From CAZNLH01 sp964573995 (GTDB lineage: Bacteria; Gemmatimonadota; CAZMKB01; CAZNLH01), in the NCBI GenBank assembly GCA_964573995.1, contig CAZNLH010000010.1:16203-80202 (forward strand): a DNA stretch of 64,000 bases, in the 5' to 3' direction. Shown here in pieces: positions 33,145 to 41,237 of this stretch (positions are counted from its first letter, which is position 1; every line of letters begins with the position of its first letter). The position numbers and the translations under genes are program-made. Below the pieces are notes generated by a model that was given only the letters and a program-made list of their open reading frames with translations, ran no database searches and was not told the origin of the DNA.

Positions 33145-33363
33145 TTACTTGAACCGGTAGACGATCCTGCCACGTGTCAGGTCGTAGGGGGATAATTCCA
33201 GCGAAACCTTGTCTCCGGGCAATATCTTAATGAAGTGCATCCTCATCTTTCCGGAAACATGTGCGAGAACTTCGTGCTTGTTCTCGAGTTCGACCCGAAA
33301 CATTGCATTCGGTAGTGGTTCAATGACCGTTCCTGTTACCTGGATCGGTTCTTCCTTTACCAT
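33145..33363 (-). CDS. infA: Translation initiation factor IF-1
   Basis: IF-1 is a 72-residue OB-fold protein that occupies the 30S A site during initiation. The sequence has VKEEPIQVTGTVIEPLPNAMF, VELENKHEVLAHVSGKMR and GDKVSLELSPYDLTRGRI(V)YR, all hallmarks. Its start at 33363 follows a 165-base gap after map with a candidate promoter and a small hairpin in the leader (ACAGGC/GCCTGT). It may therefore be transcribed separately from secY-adk-map. Confidence 0.97.
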   Translation of the reverse strand: MVKEEPIQVTGTVIEPLPNAMFRVELENKHEVLAHVSGKMRMHFIKILPGDKVSLELSPYDLTRGRIVYRFK

Positions 33364-33431
33364 AGAGTCTATACCTCGAGGTCTTCCTTATTTTCCACAG
33401 GCCACTTATCGCCTGTCACTAATTTATTAAA

Positions 33432-33440
33432 AGTATAACA
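33432..33440 (-). promoter_or_regulatory. Extended -10 promoter of infA
   Basis: On the minus strand TGTTATACT (33432-33440) is an extended -10 (TGn plus TATACT, five of six). No good -35 lies at 16-18 bases, which is acceptable for extended -10 promoters. The transcription start would be near 33425, giving a leader of about 60 bases. The 6-bp inverted repeat ACAGGC/GCCTGT (33397-33416) falls inside that leader. Confidence 0.5.
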
Positions 33441-33528
33441 TTTTTCAAGGATCAAATCGGAATATACCCCCTTGATCCGGCACCTCTAACGGTTCGTGTG
33501 ACGACGAAACGGAAGGCATCAAGGTTGC

Positions 33529-34341
33529 CTAACAGCCACGCTGCGTGACGTCCCCATTGTTGGAAGTAATAACAAGAGGTCCATTGCCCGTGATCGCCAC
33601 CGTATGTTCAAAGTGAGCGGAGACACTCCCGTCCAGGGTCACCACCGTCCATCGATCATCCCGAGTCCTGACTCCATATCCCCCCATGTTCAACATGGGT
33701 TCAATCGCCAGCACCAGGCCCTCTTTCAACTCGATACCGGTATTGGGTAGGCCGAAATTGGGGACCGGGGGTTCCTCGTGTAAGTTGGCGCCGATCCCGT
33801 GACCTACGAGGCTCCTGACAACTGAATAACCATTCCTCTCGGCCACAGACTGAATCGCAGCGGAGATATCTCCAAGGCGATTGCCAGGTCTGGCCTTGCT
33901 TATGCCCTTCTCGAGCGCCATCTCGGTGACTCTCAGGAAACTGGCGACCTCCTCGGGGACCTTTCCAACAGGAACCGTCACGGCGCCGTCAGCAAAATAC
34001 CCGCCCAGGCTGGCCCCGACATCTATGCTGACAATGTCTCCCTCCCTGAGGCTTCGAGACTTAGTTGGAATTCCATGGACCACCTCATCGTTTATTGATA
34101 CACAGAGGGTCGACGGAAAACCATGATACCCCTTGAAGGCGGGCCTTGCGCCTTTAAACGAGACAATGGTCTCTTCGGCGACGGCATCGAGTTCGGCGGT
34201 AGTAACACCCGGACATACAGCGGCACAGACTTCATCGAGTGCTTTAGCGACGATTTTTCCGCTCTGCTTCATCCTTGCGATCACACGATCCGGCTTTAGT
34301 ACGACCCCCCGAGGATTTGTAACGAAGGTGCTATCGCTCAC
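33529..34341 (-). CDS. map: Methionine aminopeptidase type I
   Basis: Map removes the initiator methionine from nascent proteins. The protein has the pita-bread fold with GYHGFPSTLCVSINDEVVHGIP, the metal ligands Asp in SIDVGA and ADGAVT, GHGIGANLHEEP (His), and LAIEPMLN (Glu), with the last Glu near FEHTVAIT. I place the start at GTG 34341, overlapping the adk stop by 11 bases, with GGTGG a few bases upstream; this gives 270 residues, normal for type Ia. An ATG at 34356 is an alternative. The open frame extends further upstream inside adk, but that part is shadow. Confidence 0.92.
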   Translation of the reverse strand: MSDSTFVTNPRGVVLKPDRVIARMKQSGKIVAKALDEVCAAVCPGVTTAELDAVAEETIVSFKGARPAFKGYHGFPSTLCVSINDEVVHGIPTKSRSLREGDIVSIDVGASLGGYFADGAVTVPVGKVPEEVASFLRVTEMALEKGISKARPGNRLGDISAAIQSVAERNGYSVVRSLVGHGIGANLHEEPPVPNFGLPNTGIELKEGLVLAIEPMLNMGGYGVRTRDDRWTVVTLDGSVSAHFEHTVAITGNGPLVITSNNGDVTQRGC

Positions 34342-35014
34342 TCTTTCCACCCCCATCCTCTCTCGGTATCGCTCCATCAAGGAACCGGCAAATCTCCGAA
34401 TGGATTTCCATGGAGTCTTTCTCTCCATCCACACGGAGTACCTCTCCCATCTCTTCGTACCATTGAAGAATCGGGAGCGTTTTCGCCCCATAGACTTCCA
34501 GCCTGTTCAATATCACGTCTTCCCGGTCATCCTCCCTGACGATCAATTCGGCCTTGCACTCGTCACAGTGTAGGCCGTCCGCCGAAGGATCAGAGACCAC
34601 GTTATATAGCCTGTTACAATTCGGGCAACTCCTCCTCAGGGAGAGCCTCCTGACCACCTCTTCACTCGATACCTCAAGATAGATGACGAGATCAACCCTC
34701 TCTCCCCTCCCATTTAGCAGTCTCTGGAGTGCATCCGCCTGCTTTATAGTCCTTGGAAACCCGTCAAATATTACCCCACCCTTCTCCACCTGCTTCTCCA
34801 AGGTCTCTCCAATCAGCCCAATGACCAATTCATCCGGCACCAGGGCGCCGCTCTCCATGAAACTCCTGGCCCTCTTCCCGAGCGATGTCTCTTTAAAGAC
34901 CGCCTCCCTGAGTATATCACCCGTTGATACCTGGAGAAGGGAATATCTTCGGGCCAGCATACGCGCCTGTGTTCCCTTGCCGGATCCCGGAGATCCCAGC
35001 ATCACGAGGTCCAT
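34331..35014 (-). CDS. adk: Adenylate kinase
   Basis: Adk converts AMP and ATP to two ADP, balancing adenine nucleotides. The 227-residue protein has the P-loop GSPGSGKGTQ (residues 7-16), STGDILREAV, DGFPRT, and a long-form LID with four cysteines (CPNC and CDEC), so the LID binds zinc. REDDREDVILNRLEVY completes the lid and AMP site. A short charged tail follows. Its ATG is at the secY stop (shared base), consistent with translational coupling in the spc operon. Confidence 0.96.
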   Translation of the reverse strand: MDLVMLGSPGSGKGTQARMLARRYSLLQVSTGDILREAVFKETSLGKRARSFMESGALVPDELVIGLIGETLEKQVEKGGVIFDGFPRTIKQADALQRLLNGRGERVDLVIYLEVSSEEVVRRLSLRRSCPNCNRLYNVVSDPSADGLHCDECKAELIVREDDREDVILNRLEVYGAKTLPILQWYEEMGEVLRVDGEKDSMEIHSEICRFLDGAIPREDGGGKSER

Positions 35015-36327
35015 TACCCGAAACTCCTCCCCCTGATCTTCCCCTTCTTCATGAAGCCGTCATAATGTCGCAGAAGAAGATGAGATTCCATCTGCTGGAT
35101 CGTGTCCAGGGCGACCCCGACTACGATCAGCAGGCCCGTACCGCCAAAGTAAAACGGCACGTTGAGTTTCGTGATGAGGAACATCGGCAAGATGGCGATA
35201 GCAGCGAGAAAAATCGACCCCGGCAGCGTGATTCGCGTCAGAATGCGGTCGATATAATCTGCGGTCTTGCTGCCCGGCCTGATCCCGGGTATAAACCCAC
35301 CCTGCCGTTTCATATTCTCCGCTACGTCTATCGGATTGAAGATAATGGCCGTATAGAAATAAGTAAAGAATATTATCATAATAGTGTATAATACCACATA
35401 GATCGGTGATCCGATCCGGAACAGGTTGCTGAAGTCTTCGGCCCACTTCACTCCCGGGAAGAAAGTCGAGAGTGTGCCGGGGAATATTATTATAGATTGA
35501 GCAAATATAATAGGCATCACACCGGCACTGTTTACCCTGAGCGGAAGGTGCGTCTGTTGGCCCCCGTATACCTTCCGGCCCACGATCTTCCTTGGGATCT
35601 GGATGGGGATCCGCCGATGGCCAAGGGTCATGAATATGACGCCGGCGATAATAAGCACTATCAGGATCAGTATTACGATGATGTTTACCGTTCCGAGCAC
35701 GTCGCTCTTCCATAGTCCTATGGAACGAAATATCGCGCCCGGAAGCCCATCAACTATGCCGAAAAAGATGAGGAGCGACATCCCGTTTCCAATACCTCTC
35801 TCCGTAAGTTGCTCACCGAGCCACATGACCAGGACTGCCCCGGTGGTAAGCGTCAGCACGATGATCGCGCTGAACCCAATACCCGGGGATATGGTTAATG
35901 CGGATGGGACTTGGGTCTGCAACCATACTGAAATACCGTATGATTGAACCAGAGAGATCAGGATCGTTCCGTACCTGGTATACTGAGTGATTTTCTTACG
36001 TCCCTCTTCACCCTCTTTCTGAAGTTTTTCAAAATATGGGAAAACAGATGCCAGCAATTGAAAGATAATCGATGCGCTGATGTACGGCATGATTCCCAGG
36101 GCGAAGATGGCGGCCCTCCCCAAGGCCCCACCAACGAACATGTCGTACATCCCGAACAGAGTCCCCTTCTGCGTGTTGAAAAATGCCGCCAGGGCGGTGT
36201 AATCCACCCCCGGGGAGGTAATATGGACCCCGAGCCTGAAGACCACTATGATTACAACGGTGAAAAGGATTCTCCTCTTCAACTCGGGAACTTTGAATAC
36301 ATTTTGGAAGCTCTGCGCTTGAGCCAT
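35014..36327 (-). CDS. secY: Protein translocase subunit SecY
   Basis: SecY forms the protein-conducting channel with SecE and SecG in the inner membrane. The 437-residue protein has ten hydrophobic helices. Recognisable blocks are ALGIMPYISASIIFQLL near the plug, GIGNGMSLLIF in the cytosolic C4 region, PIQIPRK-type loop, LRVNSAGVMPIIFAQ (helix 7) and IRPG-like FIPGIRPGSKTADYI. Its ATG shares one base with the rplO stop (TGATG), so the two are translated in sequence. secE is about 25 kb upstream in this same cluster. Confidence 0.97.
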   Translation of the reverse strand: MAQAQSFQNVFKVPELKRRILFTVVIIVVFRLGVHITSPGVDYTALAAFFNTQKGTLFGMYDMFVGGALGRAAIFALGIMPYISASIIFQLLASVFPYFEKLQKEGEEGRKKITQYTRYGTILISLVQSYGISVWLQTQVPSALTISPGIGFSAIIVLTLTTGAVLVMWLGEQLTERGIGNGMSLLIFFGIVDGLPGAIFRSIGLWKSDVLGTVNIIVILILIVLIIAGVIFMTLGHRRIPIQIPRKIVGRKVYGGQQTHLPLRVNSAGVMPIIFAQSIIIFPGTLSTFFPGVKWAEDFSNLFRIGSPIYVVLYTIMIIFFTYFYTAIIFNPIDVAENMKRQGGFIPGIRPGSKTADYIDRILTRITLPGSIFLAAIAILPMFLITKLNVPFYFGGTGLLIVVGVALDTIQQMESHLLLRHYDGFMKKGKIRGRSFG

Positions 36328-36767
36328 CAGATGACCTCCACACCACCGCCAACGTCAGTGATCTTTCGCCTTGCCGCCTCGCTGAAGGAATGTGCCCTAA
36401 CATGGATCTCGCGATCGATCGTTCCACTTCCCAGTACCTTCACAGGTCGATCCGAGTACTTTATAAGTCCCAACTCCTTCATGACCTCGGGTGAATATTC
36501 AATGGACTGTGTATCGCGCGCCAGGGCCCCGATATTGACCACCTGGTACACTACCTTTCTTACGGGACGAAAACCCCTCTTCGGGAGCCTCCTCTGCAAG
36601 GGCATCTGCCCCCCCTCGTATCCCGCCTTCACCCTGGAACCAGCTCGAGCCTTGAAACCCTTGCTCCCTCTTCCGGAGGTCTTACCCCTGCCGCTCCCTC
36701 GTCCCCGCCCCACCCGATGCCTCTTTCGGGTAGAACCATCAGGCCTCTTCAATGAACTTAACTTCAC
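36327..36767 (-). CDS. rplO: 50S ribosomal protein L15
   Basis: L15 (uL15) is a late-assembling 50S protein with a long N-terminal extension into rRNA. The 146-residue sequence has RKRHRVGRGRGSGRGKTSGRGSKG-type Gly/Arg-rich start, GYEGGQMPLQRRLPKRGF, and the globular end SFSEAARRKITDVGGGVEVI. It follows rpmD by 105 bases, a somewhat long gap in the spc operon. Nothing else is unusual. Confidence 0.96.
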   Translation of the reverse strand: MKLSSLKRPDGSTRKRHRVGRGRGSGRGKTSGRGSKGFKARAGSRVKAGYEGGQMPLQRRLPKRGFRPVRKVVYQVVNIGALARDTQSIEYSPEVMKELGLIKYSDRPVKVLGSGTIDREIHVRAHSFSEAARRKITDVGGGVEVI

Positions 36768-36872
36768 GCTTCCTCCCGGTATACTCGCGTGTTTTATTAT
36801 CTTTCAAACAATCAAATTGCCTTCGCAGTGTTCCCCAATCATCCCCCCTTTTTCTATAACTGTCACCAACTG

Positions 36873-37061
36873 TCACTCGTCAATCTCACTCACTTTCACC
36901 AGGTGGGACACCTTGCGGATCATTCCCCGAATCGGAGGATTATCGGGCTTGATCACGACCTTCTGGTGGTGGGTCAGGCCAAGCGCTACGAGTGTACGCC
37001 TCTGCCCCTCAGGCCTCTTTATCCCGCTCCGTACCTGCTTTATCTCCAGTTTCCGTGACAT
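36873..37061 (-). CDS. rpmD: 50S ribosomal protein L30
   Basis: L30 (uL30) is a small 50S protein. The 62-residue product begins MSRKLEIKQVRSGIKRP and continues with LVALGLTHHQKVVIKPDNPPIRGM and VSHLVKVSEI, matching the family. I start it at ATG 37061, with GAGG nine bases upstream. This places its first 53 bases inside the 3' end of rpsE in a different frame, which is unusual for ribosomal genes. Upstream in-frame ATGs exist at 37079 and 37067, so the overlap could be a little longer. Confidence 0.93.
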   Translation of the reverse strand: MSRKLEIKQVRSGIKRPEGQRRTLVALGLTHHQKVVIKPDNPPIRGMIRKVSHLVKVSEIDE

Positions 37062-37611
37062 TGTCATAATCCTCATCATTCTTTCCCGTATGCAGGACAG
37101 GATTAAAATCGCTCACGTCCATGCCCCGCAACTCTGCGACCTCCTCCAGGGAACTCAGGGCCTTCAAACCTTCAAGAGTCGCCTTGGCAATATTATACGG
37201 GTTGTTGGATCCCAAAGACTTCGTCAGGATATCCTGGATCCCGACACACTCAAGCACCGCCCTGACCGCTCCACCCGCAATCAGGCCGGTCCCCGGGGCG
37301 GCTGGTTTCAAAAGGACCCTGCCTGCACTGAAACGCCCGACTATTTCATGCGGGATGGTGCGGGCCATCATAGTCACCGTGAACATCGATTTTCTTGCAG
37401 ATTCGGCGCCCTTTCTAATCGCTTCCGACACCTCATTTGCCTTCCCTAATCCCAGGCCCACTCTACCGTTTCTGTCACCGACCGCGACCAGGGTGTTGAA
37501 ACCGAACCGCCTTCCACCCTTTACCACCTTGGCGACTCGATTGATATTGATGACGTTCTCAAGAAGTTCAGGTGTTTCTTTTTCCGTCAATACCCCTCTC
37601 CTATCGTTCAT
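37009..37611 (-). CDS. rpsE: 30S ribosomal protein S5
   Basis: S5 (uS5) helps maintain decoding accuracy and has mRNA helicase activity with S3 and S4. The core has VININRVAKVVKGGRRFGFNTLVAVGD, GLGLGKANEV, PAAPGTGLIAGGAVRAVLE and GVQDILTKSLGSNNPYNI-like GIQDILTKSLGSNNPYN. The 200 residues exceed the usual 160-175 because of a hydrophilic C-terminal tail (YDNVTETGDKAGTERD) whose codons overlap rpmD. The tail is probably disordered. Confidence 0.96.
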   Translation of the reverse strand: MNDRRGVLTEKETPELLENVININRVAKVVKGGRRFGFNTLVAVGDRNGRVGLGLGKANEVSEAIRKGAESARKSMFTVTMMARTIPHEIVGRFSAGRVLLKPAAPGTGLIAGGAVRAVLECVGIQDILTKSLGSNNPYNIAKATLEGLKALSSLEEVAELRGMDVSDFNPVLHTGKNDEDYDNVTETGDKAGTERDKEA

Positions 37612-37629
37612 CGTTCCCCCGTTGCACTA

Positions 37630-38004
37630 TTAAAATTCCAGGCCTCCGTCACGGGCACCATCGGCCAGTGCCTTTACACGGCCATGATATTTATAACCGC
37701 CCCGATCAAAAACCACCTTCCTGATCCCAACTCCAGCCGCCTTCTCGGCCAGGAATTTCCCGGTAACCTTGCTGGTTTCGATCTTGCCACTCTTCCCGTT
37801 CACGCTGTCCTTGATCACCGGTGAGATACTTGATGCACCGAGCAGGGTTACCCCCGCCGTGTCATCGATCAACTGTGCATAAATATGCCTTGAACTCTTG
37901 AAGACCGCAAATCGAGGCCTCTCCGGCGTACCGATGACTTTCTTCCGCACACGCCGATGGCGATGTCTCCTCGAATAGCCCCTGCTTTCGTTCCTGTTGC
38001 TCAT
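37630..38004 (-). CDS. rplR: 50S ribosomal protein L18
   Basis: L18 (uL18) binds 5S rRNA with L5 and L25/CTC to form the central protuberance. The 124-residue protein has RRHRHRRVRKKVIGTPERPRFAVFKSSRHIYAQLID and FDRGGYKYHGRVKALADGARDGGLEF, the conserved end. I chose ATG 38004, preceded by AAGGGG, over an open extension of 19 codons. It lies 18 bases before rpsE in the spc operon. Confidence 0.96.
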   Translation of the reverse strand: MSNRNESRGYSRRHRHRRVRKKVIGTPERPRFAVFKSSRHIYAQLIDDTAGVTLLGASSISPVIKDSVNGKSGKIETSKVTGKFLAEKAAGVGIRKVVFDRGGYKYHGRVKALADGARDGGLEF

Positions 38005-38083
38005 GGTATCCCCTTCGTTCCATTCTATAGACAGAATCGCGGCTTCGCCTGCGACCGCCACCTCTGGTCATACCGCCTGTGGG

Positions 38084-38620
38084 CTACATCCCGGTCTTAC
38101 CAGCCTTTCTCCGGACATGCTCACCCTTATAGCGGATCCCCTTGCCCTTGTAAGGCTCAGGAGGCCTCAATTTTCTGATGCGATCTGCCACGCGTCCGAC
38201 CAATTCCTTATCGATCCCGTTCACCTTGATTTGAGTTGGGCTCGTGACTTCAAACTCAATCCCCTCAGGCGCCTCGAAGAAGATGGGGTGAGCATACCCG
38301 AGTTTGAAGTTCAATCCCCCCTTCATCGCCTCCACCCGGTATCCAACACCTAAGATCTCCAGTTCCTTGTCAAAACCCTTGGACACCCCCTCCACCATAT
38401 TGGAAATCAACGTCCTGGTCAAGCCGTGCATGGACCGATGCCTGCTCTGATCTGAAGGCCTTTCCACCCGAATATCCCTTTCTCCCATGATGACCTTCAT
38501 TTCCGGAGAGACTTCCATCGAGGTGCTACCTTTCGGCCCCTCCACGCGGACGTGGTGAGCCCTCACCGTCACCTTGACACCGTCCGGGATTTCTATTGGT
38601 TTCTTTCCGATTCGGGACAA
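38084..38620 (-). CDS. rplF: 50S ribosomal protein L6
   Basis: L6 (uL6) lies at the base of the L7/L12 stalk near the sarcin-ricin loop. The 178-residue protein has two repeats of the L6 fold: SRIGKKPIEIPDGVKV at the start, GLTRTLISNMVEGVSKGF in the middle and GIDKELVGRVADRIRKLRPPEPYKGKGIRY near the end, which is the diagnostic motif. The length is standard. Confidence 0.97.
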   Translation of the reverse strand: MSRIGKKPIEIPDGVKVTVRAHHVRVEGPKGSTSMEVSPEMKVIMGERDIRVERPSDQSRHRSMHGLTRTLISNMVEGVSKGFDKELEILGVGYRVEAMKGGLNFKLGYAHPIFFEAPEGIEFEVTSPTQIKVNGIDKELVGRVADRIRKLRPPEPYKGKGIRYKGEHVRRKAGKTGM

Positions 38621-38710
38621 GTGTCTTCTCCCTTCTATCTCATTGATCCTTCAGAACCATCCTCATGATTGTACCGGCGGTCGAAGGGCTCCATACCCAC
38701 AATAAGCCGC

Positions 38711-39109
38711 CTACCATATATAGGCCAGGACTTCGCCTCCTATCCCGACTTTACGGCAATCATGGTCAGTCATAATCCCATGGGACGTCGACAGTATGGC
38801 AAACCCCATCCCACTGCGAATCACCGGGACGTCTTCCCTGCCCGTATAGATCCTCAAGCCCGGTTTGCTGATCCGCTTCATCCCCTTGATAATATGCTCC
38901 TCGTCCCTGTTGTACTTGAGCAGGATGCGGATCTTCAAGGGAAATGTATCGGTCAATACCCGATAATCCGCGATCATTCCGTTCTCTTTCAGGATCTTGG
39001 TGATCTCCGCCTTGATCTTGGAATAAGGGACTTCCACCGTTCTATGCTTTGCCATACCCGCATTCCTGATCCTGATGATCAGATCAGCAATTGGGTCAGT
39101 CATTGTCAT
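38711..39109 (-). CDS. rpsH: 30S ribosomal protein S8
   Basis: S8 (uS8) binds 16S helix 21 and in E. coli represses the spc operon at an RNA site. The 132-residue protein has MTMTDPIADLIIRIRNAG, PYSKIKAEITKILKENG and the C-terminal STSHGIMTDHDCRKVGIGGEVLAYIW. I use ATG 39109, preceded by GGAGAGAAGCA; the open frame runs six codons further. Its upstream gap of nearly 200 bases is unusually long for this operon and may contain a control site. Confidence 0.96.
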   Translation of the reverse strand: MTMTDPIADLIIRIRNAGMAKHRTVEVPYSKIKAEITKILKENGMIADYRVLTDTFPLKIRILLKYNRDEEHIIKGMKRISKPGLRIYTGREDVPVIRSGMGFAILSTSHGIMTDHDCRKVGIGGEVLAYIW

Positions 39110-39306
39110 TGCTTCTCTCCTCCCCAACCAGGTCTTCGGCCTTGCAAATCAGACAACCAAGTTGTCGGCCCATATGTAAAGATGGTCTTGAGTGCTCGCA
39201 GCACCTCGAAGATTTACACTTATCCACACCCGTTAAATATTCCCAGTATATATCGACAGCCGGCAGACAATTGCCACCCCAAGCCAGCAGGCCGTTCCAA
39301 CTTACC
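39110..39306 (-). promoter_or_regulatory. Long rpsN-rpsH spacer with a hairpin
   Basis: This 197-base gap interrupts a region where ribosomal genes are normally tightly packed. It contains a compact hairpin (GTGCT, CGC loop, AGCAC at about 39192-39204, extendable by imperfect pairs) and a sequence identical to the DnaA box TTATCCACA at 39220-39228. No gene or clear promoter is visible. A role as an S8-type feedback site or internal promoter is possible but unproven. Confidence 0.35.
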
Positions 39307-39492
39307 CTACCAACTCGCCTTTCTAACCCCCGGAATCTTCCCTTCCAGCGCCATCTCCCGAAAACATATCCGGCATATCCCGAAATCCCTGAGGTAGCCC
39401 CTCGATCTTCCACATCTCTGACAGCGGTTATACCTCCTCACCTGGTACTTTGGTCTCCTCTTACACTTCAATATCAGCGCTTTCTTGGCCAA
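39307..39492 (-). CDS. rpsN: 30S ribosomal protein S14 type Z
   Basis: This is the short, zinc-binding form of S14 (uS14), in the 30S head. The 61-residue sequence has YNRCQRCGRSRGYLRDFGICRICFRE, giving a C-x2-C-x12-C-x2-C zinc site, and ends LALEGKIPGVRKASW-like EGKIPGVRKASW. The long, cysteine-free form of proteobacteria is not present in the window. It follows rplE by 107 bases. Confidence 0.97.
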   Translation of the reverse strand: MAKKALILKCKRRPKYQVRRYNRCQRCGRSRGYLRDFGICRICFREMALEGKIPGVRKASW

Positions 39493-39599
39493 ATAACTAC
39501 CTCCCGTTCACCGTAAGAAACTCATACATGCCGTTCACGCAGCCTGTAAATTAAAATAGGGGTCATTGACCTTCCCATACCTTCAGCACTCCTAACAGG

Positions 39600-40160
39600 T
39601 CAAGCCGCGGCAGGAGAGGGCCGCCTGAATGGAAATCCCATCAAGTCGAGCAGCAAATATGCCTCGTCGTCCCTCTTGGCCGTCGTCACTATCGTCACGT
39701 CAAATCCCCTTATCTTTACGATATCATCATAATCGACTTCGGGGAATATGATCTGCTCATGTATCCCGAAGGAGAAATTTCCGCGCCCATCAAATGACCT
39801 GGGGTTGATTCCACGGAAATCGCGGATCCTGGGAATGGCCACATGAATCAATCTCTCCAGGAAGTGATACATTCGTGGGCCTCTCAAGGTTACCGAGCAG
39901 CCGATCGGCATTCCAGCCCTCACCCTGAAATTCGATATCGATTTCTTGGCCCTTCGAATTACGGGCCTCTGCCCCGTAATCAACGCCAATTCCTTTACCA
40001 TTGAATCGAGATACTTTGGATCCTGTATCGCATCACCCACGCCAGCATTCAACACGACCTTCACTATCCTCGGGATTGCGAATGAGTTCTTGAGGCCAAG
40101 CCTCTTGGCCATCTCGTCCATTACTCTGTCCCTGTAATCTCTGCCCAGACCTGCAGCCAT
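39600..40160 (-). CDS. rplE: 50S ribosomal protein L5
   Basis: L5 (uL5) binds 5S rRNA in the central protuberance and contacts S13. The 186-residue protein has PRIVKVVLNAGVGDA, ITGQRPVIRRAKKSISNFRVR, GCSVTLRGPRMYHFLERL, FDGRGNFSFGIHEQIIFPEV-type and DVTIVTTAKRDDEAYLLLDLMGFPF. All are standard. A short Ala-rich end follows. It lies 25 bases after rplX. Confidence 0.97.
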   Translation of the reverse strand: MAAGLGRDYRDRVMDEMAKRLGLKNSFAIPRIVKVVLNAGVGDAIQDPKYLDSMVKELALITGQRPVIRRAKKSISNFRVRAGMPIGCSVTLRGPRMYHFLERLIHVAIPRIRDFRGINPRSFDGRGNFSFGIHEQIIFPEVDYDDIVKIRGFDVTIVTTAKRDDEAYLLLDLMGFPFRRPSPAAA

Positions 40161-40185
40161 TTTCTATCTCCCGGGGCTTTATCGC

Positions 40186-40521
40186 CTATTTCTCCGCCAC
40201 TTTCTTCGGAATCACCTCTCCGCACCTCGCGCATATCCTCGCATGTGTCGATAATTCATCCGCCAGCACCTTATGCCTGACACGCGTGCCCTGGTTGCAT
40301 CGGGGACAAAGCAGGAGAACGTTCGATACGTGAACGGTCGCCTCCCTCTCTATGATCCCCCCCTGAGGGTTCGTGGTCGTAGGACGCGTGTGACGTTTCA
40401 TAAAATTGATGTTTTCCACGGTAACCCTGTTACGATCCGGGAAGACCCTCAATACCTTTCCCGTCTTGCCCTTTTCATTGCCAGAGATTATCAGCACCGT
40501 GTCGTTTTTTACAATGTCCAT
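40186..40521 (-). CDS. rplX: 50S ribosomal protein L24
   Basis: L24 (uL24) initiates 50S assembly at the 5' end of 23S rRNA. The 111-residue protein has the KOW motif (VLIISGNEKGKTGKVLRV), VTVENINFMKRHTRPT and GGIIEREATVHVSNVLL. The C-terminal part carries two CxxC pairs (CPRC and CARC), a zinc-ribbon-like end seen in many non-proteobacterial L24 proteins. I start it at ATG 40521 with GGAG six bases upstream; the open frame extends 16 codons upstream without support. Confidence 0.95.
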   Translation of the reverse strand: MDIVKNDTVLIISGNEKGKTGKVLRVFPDRNRVTVENINFMKRHTRPTTTNPQGGIIEREATVHVSNVLLLCPRCNQGTRVRHKVLADELSTHARICARCGEVIPKKVAEK

Positions 40522-40549
40522 CTTGTTCTCCAGGTGATACGAGAAAAGC

Positions 40550-40918
40550 CTACAGGACTTCAGGAGCAAGAGAGATAATCTTCATGAACTGCTTCTCTCT
40601 GAGTTCCCTGGCCACCGGCCCGAATATTCTCGTGGCCCTCGGCTCCCTCTGGTCGCTGATAATTACGCAGGCGTTTTCATCAAAACGTATATACGAGCCA
40701 TCGTTCCTGCGCGTTTCCTTCCTGCACCTTACGACGACGGCCCGAACCACATCTCCTTTCTTGATGGTGCTGTTCGGCAACGCATCTTTTATGGCCAGTA
40801 CAACTATGTCGCCCGCCCGGGCATAACGACGTCGGGTCCCGCCAAGCACCTTTATACACTGAGCGCGTTTTGCCCCTGAATTATCTGCAATCTTGACCAT
40901 CGTCTGTTGTTGAATCAT
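40550..40918 (-). CDS. rplN: 50S ribosomal protein L14
   Basis: L14 (uL14) lies at the subunit interface and forms bridges with 16S rRNA. The 122-residue sequence has MIQQQTMVKIADNSGAKRAQCIKVLGG, VRAVVVRCRKETRRNDGSYIRFDENACVII and GTRIFGPVARELR-like ATRIFGPVARELREK. Its ATG overlaps the rpsQ stop by ATGA. Length and sequence are standard. Confidence 0.97.
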   Translation of the reverse strand: MIQQQTMVKIADNSGAKRAQCIKVLGGTRRRYARAGDIVVLAIKDALPNSTIKKGDVVRAVVVRCRKETRRNDGSYIRFDENACVIISDQREPRATRIFGPVARELREKQFMKIISLAPEVL

Positions 40919-41223
40919 TCAGAATCACCTGCTCCTTCCCCACCATTCAGGACATCTTCCTTCTCCTCAAGAGGAGTGGAAGTTATCTCCCTTATTCTCC
41001 ACCTCTTATGCTTACTGAGTGGTCGCGTCTCTACTATGGTGACGATGTCCCCTGCCCGGCATCTGTTTTCTGCATCGTGCGCGATCACCCGACTGGTCTT
41101 TCTTACGAGTTTTCCGTAAAGGGGATGCTGAAACACCCTTTCCACCGAAACGACCACGCTCTTATCCATCTTGGTGCGTACGACAATTCCCTGCCTGACC
41201 TTGCGACGGTTAAGCCTTTCCAT
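40915..41223 (-). CDS. rpsQ: 30S ribosomal protein S17
   Basis: S17 (uS17) is an early-binding OB-fold protein of the 30S body. The 102-residue product starts MERLNRRKVRQGIVVRTKMDKSVVV and continues with ERVFQHPLYGKLVRKTSRV, HDAENRCRAGDIVTIVETRPLSKHKRWR. A hydrophilic tail of about 20 residues is unique. I use ATG 41223 (AGAGGG before it) rather than the upstream ATG at 41238, which has no room for a ribosome-binding site after the rpmC stop. Confidence 0.94.
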   Translation of the reverse strand: MERLNRRKVRQGIVVRTKMDKSVVVSVERVFQHPLYGKLVRKTSRVIAHDAENRCRAGDIVTIVETRPLSKHKRWRIREITSTPLEEKEDVLNGGEGAGDSE

Positions 41224-41237
41224 TCGTCCCTCTTTCA

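Noticed and set aside
35944..37449. A 501-codon plus-strand open frame across secY, rplO, rpmD and rpsE
   Set aside because: It lies entirely antisense to four well-supported ribosomal and translocase genes, has no recognisable domain and shows the Pro/Ser/Leu-rich composition of a shadow frame.
39220..39228. DnaA box TTATCCACA as part of a replication origin
   Set aside because: There is only one perfect box, no AT-rich unwinding region and no dnaA, dnaN or gidA nearby.
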